From Frondihabitans peucedani (GTDB lineage: Bacteria; Actinomycetota; Actinomycetes; Actinomycetales; Microbacteriaceae), in the NCBI RefSeq assembly GCF_039537585.1, contig NZ_BAABAU010000001.1, forward strand, positions 1,550,001 through 1,614,000: 64,000 bases of DNA. The letters are read 5' to 3'. The stretch's first letter is position 1, and each line of letters starts with the position of its first letter. Below are positions 8,942 through 17,736 of the stretch, piece after piece. A program made the position numbers and the translations under genes. Below the pieces are notes generated by a model. The model was not told the DNA's origin, made no database searches, and was given only the letters and a program-made list of their open reading frames with translations.

Positions 8942-10363
8942 ATGAGCGACATCACCACCCCCACCGACGTCACCGCCGACGTCGTCGTCATCGGTGCCGG
9001 CGCGACCGGCCTGACCGCCGCCACCGACCTCGCCGCCCGCGGGCTGTCGGTCATCGTCCTCGAGGCGCGCGACCGCGTCGGCGGACGCCTCTGGACGAAC
9101 TCCATCGACGGGCAGATGTACGAGATCGGCGGCCAGTGGGTCTCGCCCGACCAGACGGCCCTGCTCGCGTCGCTCGACGAGCTCGGCCTGCCGACCTACG
9201 AGCGCTACCGCGACGGCGAGAGCGTCTACGTCGGCCGCGACGGCGCAGCCAAGCGCTTCACCGGCGACATCTTCCCGGCGAACCCCACGACGGAGGCCGA
9301 GATCGAGCGCCTCATCGCCGTGATGGACGAGTTGACGGCCCAGACCGACCCCGACGCGCCCTGGACACACCCGCAGGCCCGCGAGCTCGACACCGTCTCG
9401 TTCCGCGACTGGCTCGCCACTCAGTCGGACGACGAGGAGGCGCGCGACAACATCGCGCTCTTCATCGCCGACGCCATGCTCACGAAGCCGGCCCACGCGT
9501 TCTCGGCCTTGCAGGCTCTCCTCATGGCGGCGAGCGCCGGCAGCTTCTCGAACCTCGTCGACGCCGACTTCATCCTCGACCGCCGCGTGGTCGGCGGCCT
9601 GCAGGGCGTCCCGCTCGCGCTGGCCGCGCGCCTCGGCGACCGGGTCGTCCTCGACCAGCCCGTGCGACGGCTGGAGTGGTCCGACGAGGGCGTCACCGCC
9701 GTCACCGACGACCTCCGGGTCGCAGCGCGGCAGGCGGTCGTCGCCGTGCCGCCGAACCTGTACGACCGCATCACCTACGACCCGCAGCTCCCCCGTCGCC
9801 GCTACCAGCTGCAGCAGCACCTCTCGCTGGGCCTCGTGATCAAGGTCCACGCCACCTACGAGACACCGTTCTGGCGAGAGGCCGGGCTCTCCGGCACGGC
9901 GTTCAGCCCCTACCAGCTCGTCCACGAGGCGTACGACAACAGCAACCACGGCGAGACCCGCGGCACCCTCGTGGGGTTCGTCTCCGACGAGAAGGCGGAT
10001 GCCCTCCTGGCCCTCGATCCCGAAGAGCGCCGGGCCCGGATCCTGGCGTCCCTCGCCTCGTACTACGGGCCTGAGGCCGCCGAGCCGGTCGTGTACTACG
10101 AGAGCGACTGGGCCGCCGAGGAGTGGACCCAGGGCGCCTACGCCGCCAGCTACGATCTCGGCGGTCTCACCCGCTACGGCGCCGACCAGCACACGCCGGT
10201 CGGGCCCATCCGGTTCGGGTCGAGCGACATCGCCGGACTCGGCTTCCAGCACGTCGACGGCGCGATCCGCATGGGACACCGCCTGGCCGACGAGATCGCC
10301 GCCGACCTCGAGAGCGCCGGAGCCGACGGCTCCGCAGTCCCGGCCCCCGTCTCGGTCTCCTGA
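8942..10363 (+). CDS. FAD-dependent amine oxidase, probable putrescine oxidase
   Basis: 473 residues. The N-terminus VVVIGAGATGLTAATDLAARGLSVIVLEARDRVGGR is a full GxGxxG FAD fold, followed by EIGGQWVSPDQTALLASLDELGLPTYERY as in monoamine/putrescine oxidases. The C-terminus has PVGPIRFGSSDIAG and HVDGAIRMGHRLADEI, the second FAD-binding segment. No signal peptide, so it is cytoplasmic. It would turn putrescine plus oxygen into 4-aminobutanal, ammonia and peroxide, feeding the preceding aldehyde dehydrogenase. The agmatine genes nearby support putrescine rather than aromatic amines, but tyramine-like substrates cannot be excluded. Confidence 0.85.
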   Translation: MSDITTPTDVTADVVVIGAGATGLTAATDLAARGLSVIVLEARDRVGGRLWTNSIDGQMYEIGGQWVSPDQTALLASLDELGLPTYERYRDGESVYVGRDGAAKRFTGDIFPANPTTEAEIERLIAVMDELTAQTDPDAPWTHPQARELDTVSFRDWLATQSDDEEARDNIALFIADAMLTKPAHAFSALQALLMAASAGSFSNLVDADFILDRRVVGGLQGVPLALAARLGDRVVLDQPVRRLEWSDEGVTAVTDDLRVAARQAVVAVPPNLYDRITYDPQLPRRRYQLQQHLSLGLVIKVHATYETPFWREAGLSGTAFSPYQLVHEAYDNSNHGETRGTLVGFVSDEKADALLALDPEERRARILASLASYYGPEAAEPVVYYESDWAAEEWTQGAYAASYDLGGLTRYGADQHTPVGPIRFGSSDIAGLGFQHVDGAIRMGHRLADEIAADLESAGADGSAVPAPVSVS

Positions 10364-10532
10364 CTCCACCACTCCCCGCACCACCTGCCACCACCCGCAG
10401 CACCCCCGCTCGCACCACCGGCACCACCACAACTGAACAGCTCCGTCGAAGTACCGCACGCTCTGCCCCGCTCCACACCCGTCCTGTCCCCAGGCGCATC
10501 CGCGTCACGACACAGAAGAGGCTCGGCACACC
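10364..10532. other. Intergenic spacer, CACC-rich
   Basis: About 170 bp between the amine oxidase and the permease. The first 75 bp consist of irregular CACC/CACCAC runs with no open frame worth calling. An AGAAGAGG just before the permease ATG may serve as its ribosome binding site. No hairpin or operator was seen. Confidence 0.4.
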
Positions 10533-12083
10533 ATGGCACTCGATCTCCAGGCACCGGCTCTCGCCCCCGCGGCGCGAGAGAGCAGCAAGCTGAAGCGGCA
10601 CTTCGGCCGGTTCGACATCCTGTTCTTCCTCATCTGCACCATCGTCGGCGTCGACACGATCGCCACAGTCGCCGCCTCGGGCGGTGAGGCCTTCACGTGG
10701 ATGGTCGTCCTGGCGGTGGTCTTCTTCATCCCGCAGGCGCTGCTGTTCTCCGAGCTGGGCACCGCGTTCCCGCAGGAGGGCGGCCCCTACCTCTGGACCA
10801 GGATGGCGTTCGGCCACCTCGCCGGCGCCATCAACAACTTCCTGTACTGGGTCACCAACCCGGTGTGGCTCGGCGGGACGCTCGCCTTCTCGGGCGCGTA
10901 CGCCCTGCAGGTGTTCTTCAACGACGGCAAGAGCTTCTCGACGCCGGTCTTCTACCTGATCACGATCCCCTTCATCTGGGTCGCGGTGCTCGCGGCCGTC
11001 CTGTCGTTCCGCGTCGGCAAGTGGATCACGACGATCGGCGCGTTCGCGCGGTTCCTGCTGCTCGGCCTCTTCGTGGTGACCGTCGCGATCTACGCGGCTC
11101 AGAACGGCGTGCACGGACTCTCCGCCGGGGCGTACGTCCCGACGGCCGGCGGCTTCGTCGCCCTCGTCGGCGTCCTCCTGTTCAACTACGTCGGCTTCGA
11201 GCTCCCGAGCAGCGCCGGCGAGGAGATGAAGGACAGCACCAGAGACGTGCCGTTCGCGATCGCCCGCTCGGCCGTGTTCTCGTTCCTGCTCTACGCGGTC
11301 CCGATCCTCGGCATCCTGCTGGTCCTGCCGCTCGGTCAGGTCACGAACTTCGGCGGCTTCGTCGACGCGATCAAGACCGTGTTCACCGTCTACGGCGGCC
11401 AGGTCACGAAGGCCGGGCCGGAGCTCACCGGTGCCGGGGCGGCGATCGGCGGCGTGATGGGCATCGTCTTCGTGATCTGCGTGCTCACCTCGGGCGTCAC
11501 CTGGATCATGGGCTCCGACCGCGCTCTCGCCGTCTCGGGCTACGACGGGGCCGCACCGCGGTTCCTCGGGGTCATCAGCGAGCGACTCGGCACCCCCGTC
11601 CGCGTCAACATCTTCAGCGGCATCGTGTCGACCCTCGTCCTCGTGCTGGCGAACACCATCACCGGCGGCGACGCGGCGAAGTTCTTCGGCGCGGTGCTCG
11701 GTGTGACGATCTCGACGACCCTGATCAGCTACCTGCTGATCTTCCCCTCGCTCTGGAAGCTCCGCCGCAGCCACCCCGACGTGCCGCGGCCGTACCGGAT
11801 GCCGGCCTACCGCATCCTGACTGTCGTGCTCATGGCCCTGCTCGCCTTCACTGTCGTCCAGCTGATGGCGCCGGGTGCGTTCTTCGACTGGTTCGGCAAG
11901 GGCTTCCACCCCGACGGGTGGTCGGCCGACGAAGGGGGCGTCTACCTCCTCACCGAGCTCGTGCCGGTCGTCGTCTTCATCGTCGTCGGCGTGCTGTTCT
12001 GGGTCGCCGGCAGGCGCACCCGCCGCGACAACGAGGCCATGGCGCACGATCTCGAGAAGTCGACGGGGCCGGTCTTCCGCTGA
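10533..12083 (+). CDS. APC-superfamily amino acid/polyamine permease
   Basis: 516 residues with about 12 hydrophobic segments, starting FDILFFLICTIVGVDTIATVAASGGEAFTWMVVLAVVFFIP. The conserved APC block near TM1-2 (GGEAF, QALLFSELGTAFPQEGGPYLWTRMAFG) and FNYVGFELPSSAGEEMKDSTRDVPFAI near TM6-7 are clear. Members carry amino acids, GABA or polyamines with protons. Placed among the putrescine and GABA genes, it most likely imports putrescine, agmatine or GABA; the exact substrate cannot be read from sequence. The C-terminal tail (RRTRRDNEAMAHDLEK) is cytoplasmic. Confidence 0.88.
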   Translation: MALDLQAPALAPAARESSKLKRHFGRFDILFFLICTIVGVDTIATVAASGGEAFTWMVVLAVVFFIPQALLFSELGTAFPQEGGPYLWTRMAFGHLAGAINNFLYWVTNPVWLGGTLAFSGAYALQVFFNDGKSFSTPVFYLITIPFIWVAVLAAVLSFRVGKWITTIGAFARFLLLGLFVVTVAIYAAQNGVHGLSAGAYVPTAGGFVALVGVLLFNYVGFELPSSAGEEMKDSTRDVPFAIARSAVFSFLLYAVPILGILLVLPLGQVTNFGGFVDAIKTVFTVYGGQVTKAGPELTGAGAAIGGVMGIVFVICVLTSGVTWIMGSDRALAVSGYDGAAPRFLGVISERLGTPVRVNIFSGIVSTLVLVLANTITGGDAAKFFGAVLGVTISTTLISYLLIFPSLWKLRRSHPDVPRPYRMPAYRILTVVLMALLAFTVVQLMAPGAFFDWFGKGFHPDGWSADEGGVYLLTELVPVVVFIVVGVLFWVAGRRTRRDNEAMAHDLEKSTGPVFR

Positions 12084-12109
12084 GACGCCTCCGTGAACTC
12101 GTCCCCGGG

Positions 12110-12808
12110 GTGCTCGTCGCCACCGGCCGCCGCGACACGACCACCAGCACGGTGGTCGTGTCTCCCGGCGGCGGCTGCCTCCTCGTCGACCCGGCGTGGG
12201 AGGTCGACGAGCTCGAGGCGCTGGCCGACGACCTCGACGACCTCGGCCTGAGGCCGGCCGCCGGGCTGTCGACGCACGCCCACTTCGACCACCTGCTCTG
12301 GCACCACCGCTTCGGCGACGTCCCGCGGTGGGCGTCCGCGGAGACGGCCAGGCGGGCTGCCGCCGGGCAGGACGCGATCCTCGACGAGCTCGGACCCTGG
12401 CGGGTCGACCTGCAGGCGCTCGTCGGGCGGGTGCGCGCCGTCGAGCCCGGTGCGGACGGCTCTGCGGCGATCCTGCCCTGGCCAGGACCCCGCGTGGAGC
12501 TCCTGGTGCACGACGGGCACATCCCGGGGCACACGGCCGCGTGGCTGCCCGAGCAGCGCATCCTGCTCGCCGGAGACATGCTGAGCGACGTCGAGCCTCC
12601 TCTCCCGGAGGACGGACCCGACCCGGTCGCGGCCTACGCCCGGGGCCTCGACGCGCTCGAGCCCCTCGTCCGACGCGCAGCCTGGGTGGTCCCGGGCCAC
12701 GGGCACCCGGGACAGGACGCCGCAGCCCGCCTCGCGCACGACCGCCGGTTCGTCGAGGCGCTGGCCGCCGGCCGCACGCCCGACGACCCCTGCGTCACCG
12801 TCGGCTGA
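12110..12808 (+). CDS. MBL-fold metallo-hydrolase
   Basis: 232 residues from GTG 12110. The metallo-beta-lactamase signature is intact: STHAHFDHLLWH (HxHxDH), HDGHIPGHTAAWLP, LAGDMLSDVEPP and VPGHGHPG. Such proteins hydrolyse thioesters, lactones or phosphoesters; no substrate is suggested. The start is uncertain. The conserved strand appears to begin earlier (LRRLRELVPGVLVATG), which would need a CTG at 12080 overlapping the permease stop as CTGA. It is in the permease transcript. It ends 32 bp before a 60-nt palindromic repeat. Confidence 0.8.
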   Translation: MLVATGRRDTTTSTVVVSPGGGCLLVDPAWEVDELEALADDLDDLGLRPAAGLSTHAHFDHLLWHHRFGDVPRWASAETARRAAAGQDAILDELGPWRVDLQALVGRVRAVEPGADGSAAILPWPGPRVELLVHDGHIPGHTAAWLPEQRILLAGDMLSDVEPPLPEDGPDPVAAYARGLDALEPLVRRAAWVVPGHGHPGQDAAARLAHDRRFVEALAAGRTPDDPCVTVG

Positions 12809-12840
12809 GGCCGCGCCGCGCCGCACCCCCGTCCAGCGCC

Positions 12841-12900
12841 GCACCCCCGACCGGCGCCCGAGCCCCCGCGGAGCGAGGTTCCGCCGACGGACCGGGGTGC
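12841..12900. repeat. 60-nt two-armed palindromic repeat, copy A
   Basis: Lies between the convergent MBL and agmatine deiminase genes. Outer arms are GCACCCC at the left end and GGGGTGC at the right end, with a weaker inner CCCC/GAGG arm. By hand alignment it matches copy B (47196-47255) without gaps at about 49 of 60 positions. A second partial left end, GCACCCCCGTCC, lies just before it at 12823-12834. It may act as a bidirectional terminator. Confidence 0.75.
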
Positions 12901-12912
12901 GAGCGCGCCCGG

Positions 12913-13947
12913 CTACACCAGGGCCGGCTGCTGCTGCGTGATGCAGTGGATCCCGCCGCCCCGCGCGAAGGCCGGGCGGGCGTCGACCGTCACGACCCGG
13001 CGACCGGGATAGACCTCGCGCAGGATCGCGGCGGCCCGCTCGTCGGAGGCCGGCTGGCCGAAACCGCACGCGATGACGCCGCCGTTCACCACCAGGTGGT
13101 TCACATAGCTGTGGTCGACGAACCCGTGCTCGTCGCGGAGCTCCGCCGGAGCCGGGAGGTCGACGATCTCGAAGGACCGGCCGGCGGCATCCTGCTGCCC
13201 CGACAGCAGGTCGCGGAGCGACCGCGTGACCTCGTGGTCGGGGTGGGCGGCTGCGGTCTGCGCGTGCAGCAGCAGCACCCCGGGCGACGGGATGGTCGCC
13301 ACCATGTCGACGTGGCCGCGGGTGCCGAGCTCGTCGTAGTCGCGGGTGAGCCCGCGCGGCAGCCAGATCACGTGCGTGGCTCCGATGGTGCGCGCGAGCT
13401 CGGCCTCGACGCGGGCGCGGTCGGCGTGGGGGTTCCGGCCGGGGTCGAGCTGCACGGTCTCCGTGACCAGCACGGTCCCCTCGCCGTCGACATGGACGGC
13501 GCCGCCCTCGTTGACGAGCAGCGACGGCAGGATGCCCGCCCCGGCCCGCGCCGCGACGAACGCTCCGATCTCGCGGTCGGCCTCCCAGGAGGCCCAGGGC
13601 TGTGCGCCCCAGCCGTTGAAGATCCAGTCCACCGCTCCCAGCCGGGGCGATCCGTCGGTCGGCAGCACGAAGGTGGGGCCGGAGTCGCGGATCCAGAAGT
13701 CGTCGAGGGGCGTCTCGACGAGCTCGATCGACGAGGAGAGGTGCCGCCGGGCGTCGCCCGAGGCGGACGGGTCGACGAGCATCGTCACCTCTTCGAACTC
13801 GGCGACCGCGTGGGCGACGGCGGCCCAGGCGGCGCGGGCCTCCTCGGCGGAGTCGGGGTCGTCGCCGAGCGTGCGGCCCGCGCGCGGGAACGCCATCCAG
13901 GTGCGCTCGTGCGGTGCCGTCTCGGCGGGCATGCGCCAGTCACTCAC
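12913..13947 (-). CDS. aguA: Agmatine deiminase
   Basis: 344 residues. It hydrolyses agmatine to N-carbamoylputrescine and ammonia. The N-terminus MSDWRMPAETAPHERTWMAFP is typical. Catalytic features of the peptidyl-arginine-deiminase-like fold are present: LDDFWIRDSGPTFV, VNEGGAVHVDGEGT, GTRGHVDMVA (His) and the nucleophile Cys in GGGIHCITQQQP near the C-terminus. It overlaps the upstream hydrolase gene by 8 bp, so the two are co-translated. Length matches the family (about 340-370). Confidence 0.93.
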   Translation of the reverse strand: MSDWRMPAETAPHERTWMAFPRAGRTLGDDPDSAEEARAAWAAVAHAVAEFEEVTMLVDPSASGDARRHLSSSIELVETPLDDFWIRDSGPTFVLPTDGSPRLGAVDWIFNGWGAQPWASWEADREIGAFVAARAGAGILPSLLVNEGGAVHVDGEGTVLVTETVQLDPGRNPHADRARVEAELARTIGATHVIWLPRGLTRDYDELGTRGHVDMVATIPSPGVLLLHAQTAAAHPDHEVTRSLRDLLSGQQDAAGRSFEIVDLPAPAELRDEHGFVDHSYVNHLVVNGGVIACGFGQPASDERAAAILREVYPGRRVVTVDARPAFARGGGIHCITQQQPALV

Positions 13948-14968
13948 CGGGTGCCCCGGGCGAGGTCCGGGCGGACGCAGCGTCCGCAGCAGCAGCCACG
14001 GCCCCGTAGCCGTCGCGCCCCTCGTCGATCGGCGCCGTGAGCGCCGCGTACTGGTCGGGCCGCCTCGTCACGAAGAACGGGAACAGCCGCAGCCACTCCT
14101 CCCGCTGCTCCATGTCGAGGGCGGCGACGAGCACGGCCGAGGCGTCGCGGGGCGCTTCGACGAGGACGCGGCCGAACGGGTCGGAGATGAACGACGAGCC
14201 GTAGAAGGCGATGTCGCCCTCGTCGCCCCAGCGGTTCGGCACGACCATGAACAGGCCGCTCGTGATGCCGTTCGCGGTGATGACGTGTCGCCAGATGTCG
14301 CGGGTGTCGAAGTCGGGGAAGGTCGGCTCCGAGCCGATCGCGGTCGGGTAGGCGAGGATCTCGGCGCCGTTGAGGCCGTAGGCCCGCGACAGCTCGGGGA
14401 ACCACTCGTCCCAGCAGGTCGGGAGCCCGACCCGGGCACCGAGGCCGTCCGGCGCGTAGACGGGGTGCGGCTCGTCGTCGGTGCCGGGTCGGAAGAAGGT
14501 GTCCTCGTAGTAGCCCGCGCTCATCGGGATGTGGGTCTTGCGCGTCCGGCCGATCAGGGTGCCCGACGGGTCGACGAGGATCGCCGTGTTGTAGCCGCGC
14601 GGGTCGTCCGGGAGGTCGTCGTCGGAGGGGCGCTCGTAGAGCGAGGCGTGGACGAAGACGCCCGACTCCAGGGCGGCAGCGGCGGCGAACGCGAAGGTGG
14701 GGCCGGCCAGGAGGTCTTCGGCGTCGTCCTTCGGCGTGCCTGTCGCCGGGCTGTCTCCCGGGTAGCGGCGGAGGGTCAGCTCGGGCAGGAAGACGATCCG
14801 GGCTCCCGCGCCGGCGGCCAGCCGGACACCCTCGCGGAGCTCGGCGAGGTGCGCGGCGGCGTCGGGCTGCCAGCGGAACTGCACGAGGCCGACGGTGACG
14901 GGCGGGCGCCGGGCAGGATCCGCCCCTCGCAGCGGCGCTGACGGGACGGCGGCGGTGATGAGCTGCAC
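13940..14968 (-). CDS. aguB: Carbon-nitrogen hydrolase, probable N-carbamoylputrescine amidase
   Basis: 342 residues, nitrilase superfamily. The Glu-Lys-Cys triad is visible in FLPELTLRRYPG, GRTRKTHIPMSAGYYE and LPTCWDEWFPELSRAYG. It is somewhat longer than usual AguB (about 290), with an extra N-terminal stretch before VTVGLVQFRW and an Ala-rich tail. In sequence with aguA it would cleave N-carbamoylputrescine to putrescine, CO2 and ammonia, completing agmatine to putrescine conversion. It is the first gene of the minus-strand pair and divergent from a TetR gene, with a strong palindrome in between. An internal start near VTVGLV is possible but has no better ribosome binding site. Confidence 0.85.
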   Translation of the reverse strand: MQLITAAVPSAPLRGADPARRPPVTVGLVQFRWQPDAAAHLAELREGVRLAAGAGARIVFLPELTLRRYPGDSPATGTPKDDAEDLLAGPTFAFAAAAALESGVFVHASLYERPSDDDLPDDPRGYNTAILVDPSGTLIGRTRKTHIPMSAGYYEDTFFRPGTDDEPHPVYAPDGLGARVGLPTCWDEWFPELSRAYGLNGAEILAYPTAIGSEPTFPDFDTRDIWRHVITANGITSGLFMVVPNRWGDEGDIAFYGSSFISDPFGRVLVEAPRDASAVLVAALDMEQREEWLRLFPFFVTRRPDQYAALTAPIDEGRDGYGAVAAAADAASARTSPGAPGE

Positions 14969-15012
14969 GGGCGGGCCTCCTCGGTTCGTCGTCGCCCGGT
15001 GGCGCGACTTCT

Positions 15013-15030
15013 GTTGATCATACGATCAAC
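15013..15030. promoter_or_regulatory. Perfect 18-bp palindromic operator between aguBA and tetR
   Basis: GTTGATC-ATAC-GATCAAC, 7-bp arms with a 4-bp spacer, 44 bp from the hydrolase start and 39 bp from the TetR start. Position and AT content make it the likely binding site of the adjacent TetR protein, controlling both directions. Confidence 0.75.
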
Positions 15031-15069
15031 GAACTGCCCGCACCAGAGCCGCGGGCTACCATTCGAGGC

Positions 15070-15708
15070 ATGACCACCAGCCCCGCCGAGGGTCGGCGAC
15101 GCCTCCCCCCGGCCGCCCGGCGCGAGCAGATCACCACCGCCGCGCGCGACCTCGCCCTCGAGGGCGGCCTCACCGCCCTGACGCTCCGCGCGATCGCGAA
15201 GCGCGTCGGCGTCGCCTCGGGGCTGGTCGCCCACTACGAGCCCTCCATGGAGCAGCTCACCGCGGCCACGTTCCGCACCATCGTCTCGGGCGAGCTCGAC
15301 GAGGTCCGCACCCTCGTCGATCCTGCGCCGACCGGCCTCGACCGCCTGGCCCGGCTCGTGACGACCCTCCTCGACCCCGGCCGCGACGCCGTCGGCGCCG
15401 TCTGGGCCGACGCCTGGAGCGTGGGGCGCAGGATGCCGGAGCTCGGCCAGGCAGCCCGCGACGAGATGGACGCGTGGCACGCCTTCGCCGGCGAGATCCT
15501 GGGGCAGCTCCGCGACGAGGGGTCCGCGGGCGCCTTCGACACGGACTCCACCGCGCTCGAGCTGTTCGCCCTGATCGACAGCACGACCGCCTACGCACTG
15601 GTCGGCTACCGCACCCCGACCGAGCGGGACACGCTCGTCCGCCGGGCTCTCGAGCAGGCCCTCGGCCTCGAGATCGGGACTCTCGCGCTCCGAGCGCAGA
15701 ACGGCTGA
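15070..15708 (+). CDS. TetR-family regulator (BetI-like), probable agmatine/putrescine gene repressor
   Basis: 212 residues. N-terminal helix-turn-helix: AARREQITTAARDLALEGGLTALTLRAIAKRVGVASGLVAHYEPSMEQL. The VASGLVAHYEP recognition helix and the C-terminal domain resemble the BetI-type group that senses small amines or choline. It is divergent from aguB with a perfect palindrome between them, so it likely represses the agmatine genes and itself. The start ATG is placed just after GGCATG with the usual short N-terminal arm. Confidence 0.88.
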   Translation: MTTSPAEGRRRLPPAARREQITTAARDLALEGGLTALTLRAIAKRVGVASGLVAHYEPSMEQLTAATFRTIVSGELDEVRTLVDPAPTGLDRLARLVTTLLDPGRDAVGAVWADAWSVGRRMPELGQAARDEMDAWHAFAGEILGQLRDEGSAGAFDTDSTALELFALIDSTTAYALVGYRTPTERDTLVRRALEQALGLEIGTLALRAQNG

Positions 15709-15864
15709 ATCCCTGATCAGCGGCGCTTTCGCCCTGATACGCGTGGGGCTGTTGTTACTCGTGGGACTCGTTCGGGGGGTGTACATCGTGTCCCCCGCTG
15801 GTTAGCCTCGACGAGTCCGGCCCGGTGTACTAGGGGTGCGCCTGAGCCGACTTCAGGGAGACCC
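15709..15864. other. Intergenic region upstream of GH25 gene
   Basis: 156 bp after the TetR stop. It is less GC-rich than its surroundings in CTGTTGTTACTCGTGGGACT, which may hold the promoter of the lysozyme gene. CAGGGAG lies about 7 bp before the ATG. No perfect palindrome was found. Confidence 0.35.
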
Positions 15865-17670
15865 ATGACTTCGTTCATCCGTTCCGCCGCGACCGCAGGC
15901 GCCGCCATCGTGATCGCCGCCGGCGCCGTCACCGGCGTCGCCGGGCCGCTGACTCCAGCCCGGGCCGCGGCGGCCACGCCGGCAGCGACGCCGGCAGCCA
16001 CGGCCACGGCGACACCGGCGGCAGCAGCGACGCCCGTCGCCTCGCCGACCGCCGCACCGGCGCAGACCGCGGCCCCGACGGCCGCGCCCGCCACCGGCAG
16101 CGCGACCGACACCGGAGCAGGCAGCTCGACCGGCAGCACGACCGGCACCGGCCTCGACGTCGGCGCCGACGACCCGTCGCTCGCGGCCCAGAACAAGGCC
16201 GGCGACCACTCCATGGGATCGACGATCCCCGCGTCCGATCCTGCGGCGCTCAAGGCACCGACCACGGCGACCCCGAAGCTCCGTATGCAGGCGCAGGCCA
16301 AGGCGGTCGCGACGAAGACGTGGCCCGCCGGCGTCAAGGGCCTCGACGTCAGCGCCTACCAGCCGACTGTCGACTGGAAGTCGCTGTACTCCCAGGGCGC
16401 CCGCTTCGCCTACATCAAGGCGACCGAGGGCACGACCTACTCCAGCAGCAGGTTCGCCGGCCAGTACAACGGCGCCTACGCGGCCGGCCTGGTCCGTGGC
16501 GCGTACCACTTCGCGACGCCGAACACGTCGTCGGGCGCAGCGCAGGCGGCCTACTTCGTCAAGAACGGCGGCGGCTGGTCGGCCGACGGCAAGACGCTCC
16601 CCCCGCTCCTCGACGTCGAGTACGGCTACAACGGCACCTGCTGGGGCCTCAGCCCCGCCGCGATGGTGAAGTGGATCGCCGACTTCTCGAACACCGTCCT
16701 CGCCAAGACGGGCACCCGCCCCGCGATCTACACCACGGCCAACTGGTGGAACACCTGCACCGGCAGCAGCCGCGCGTTCTCCGCCAACCCGTTCTTCGTC
16801 GCCCAGTACCCGAGCAGCACGACCGCCTCCTCGAAGCCCGCCTCGCTCGGAGCGAGCTGGTCGAAGTGGACGCTCTGGCAGTGGTCGTCGACGGGACCGT
16901 TCCCCGGCGACTCCGACGTCTTCAACGGCACCATGGCCGCTCTCACGCTGATGGCCAAGGGCGGAGGGACCGCCGTCGCGACCCCGGTGGCCGACTCCGG
17001 CGCCACCCTGGCGTCCGGCGCCCGACTCACCTCGGGCAAGTCGATCCAGTCGTCGAACGGCCAGTACACGCTCGGGATGCAGAGCGACGGCAACGCCGTC
17101 CTCCGCGGCAACGGCCGGGCGCTCTGGCAGTCGGGCACTCCGAACAACGCGGGCGGGTTCATGAAGATGCAGTCCGACGGCAACCTCGTCGTCTACTCGA
17201 AGGCGAACAAGGCGCTCTGGTACACGCGGACGGACGGCGCAGGATCATCCCCCCGCACGGTCATCCAGTCGAACGGCGACCTCCAGGTCGTCACGGCCGG
17301 CGGAATCGCCTGGCGGAACGGCGCACCCGGCTCCTCGAGCATCGTGGCGAACACGAAGATGACCGGGGGCCACTTCCTCCACGACTCGACCGGCCTGATC
17401 CAGACGATCATGCAGCCCGACGGGAACTTCGTCGTCTACGTCAGCGGCAAGGCCAAGTTCAACACCCGCACCAACGGCCTCAAGGGCTCGGCGATCACGC
17501 TGCAGAGCGACGGCAACCTCGTCCTCCGCGACACGGCGGGCAAGGTCCGGTGGCTCACGAAGACGTCGAAGGCGGGCGCAGGATGCACGCTCTCGCTGCA
17601 GTCGGACGGCAACCTCGTGCTGCGGAACAAGGCCGGCAAGGCGGTCTGGTCGGCCGGCTCGCACGTCTGA
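15865..17670 (+). CDS. Secreted GH25 lysozyme with C-terminal beta-lectin (bulb lectin) repeats
   Basis: 601 residues. A signal peptide (about 1-35, cut near ARAAAA) is followed by about 100 residues of Ala/Thr/Pro linker. A GH25 muramidase domain (about 150-370) starts KGLDVSAYQPTVDW (catalytic Asp in the first strand), continues ARFAYIKATEGTTY and GAYHFATP, and has LLDVEY (catalytic Asp-x-Glu) and LWQWSSTG. The C-terminal 220 residues are two beta-lectin domains with repeated QSDGNLVVY/QSDGNLVLR/QPDGNFVVY motifs, normally mannose-binding. The role would be cell wall hydrolysis with a glycan-anchoring tail. The RBS CAGGGAG supports the start. Codons GCA GGA appear in GCAGGATC words inside the gene. 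Confidence 0.9.
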   Translation: MTSFIRSAATAGAAIVIAAGAVTGVAGPLTPARAAAATPAATPAATATATPAAAATPVASPTAAPAQTAAPTAAPATGSATDTGAGSSTGSTTGTGLDVGADDPSLAAQNKAGDHSMGSTIPASDPAALKAPTTATPKLRMQAQAKAVATKTWPAGVKGLDVSAYQPTVDWKSLYSQGARFAYIKATEGTTYSSSRFAGQYNGAYAAGLVRGAYHFATPNTSSGAAQAAYFVKNGGGWSADGKTLPPLLDVEYGYNGTCWGLSPAAMVKWIADFSNTVLAKTGTRPAIYTTANWWNTCTGSSRAFSANPFFVAQYPSSTTASSKPASLGASWSKWTLWQWSSTGPFPGDSDVFNGTMAALTLMAKGGGTAVATPVADSGATLASGARLTSGKSIQSSNGQYTLGMQSDGNAVLRGNGRALWQSGTPNNAGGFMKMQSDGNLVVYSKANKALWYTRTDGAGSSPRTVIQSNGDLQVVTAGGIAWRNGAPGSSSIVANTKMTGGHFLHDSTGLIQTIMQPDGNFVVYVSGKAKFNTRTNGLKGSAITLQSDGNLVLRDTAGKVRWLTKTSKAGAGCTLSLQSDGNLVLRNKAGKAVWSAGSHV

Positions 17671-17673
17671 TCC

Positions 17674-17734
17674 GGCCTGCGCCTGATCCCGACGCGCGCC
17701 TGATCCCGGCCTGCGCCTGATCCCGACGCGCGCC
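17674..17734. repeat. 34-bp tandem repeat (17-bp sub-period) between convergent genes
   Basis: A 34-bp unit at 17674-17707 is followed directly by 27 bp of a second identical copy (17708-17734). Each unit consists of two related 17-mers ending CCTGATCCCG. The repeat fills the whole gap between the stop codons of the GH25 and TetR genes, and the first sub-unit seems to derive from the GH25 stop region (TCTGATCCGG). Confidence 0.85.
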
Positions 17735-17736
17735 GG

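Noticed and set aside
10364-10532. CACC-rich tract as a coding or repeat element
   Set aside because: Irregular units, no open frame with family signal and no symmetry; described only as spacer.
12080-12109. CTG at 12080 as the MBL-fold gene start
   Set aside because: It would keep a conserved-looking N-terminus and a CTGA overlap, but CTG starts are very rare, so GTG 12110 is listed and the doubt noted.
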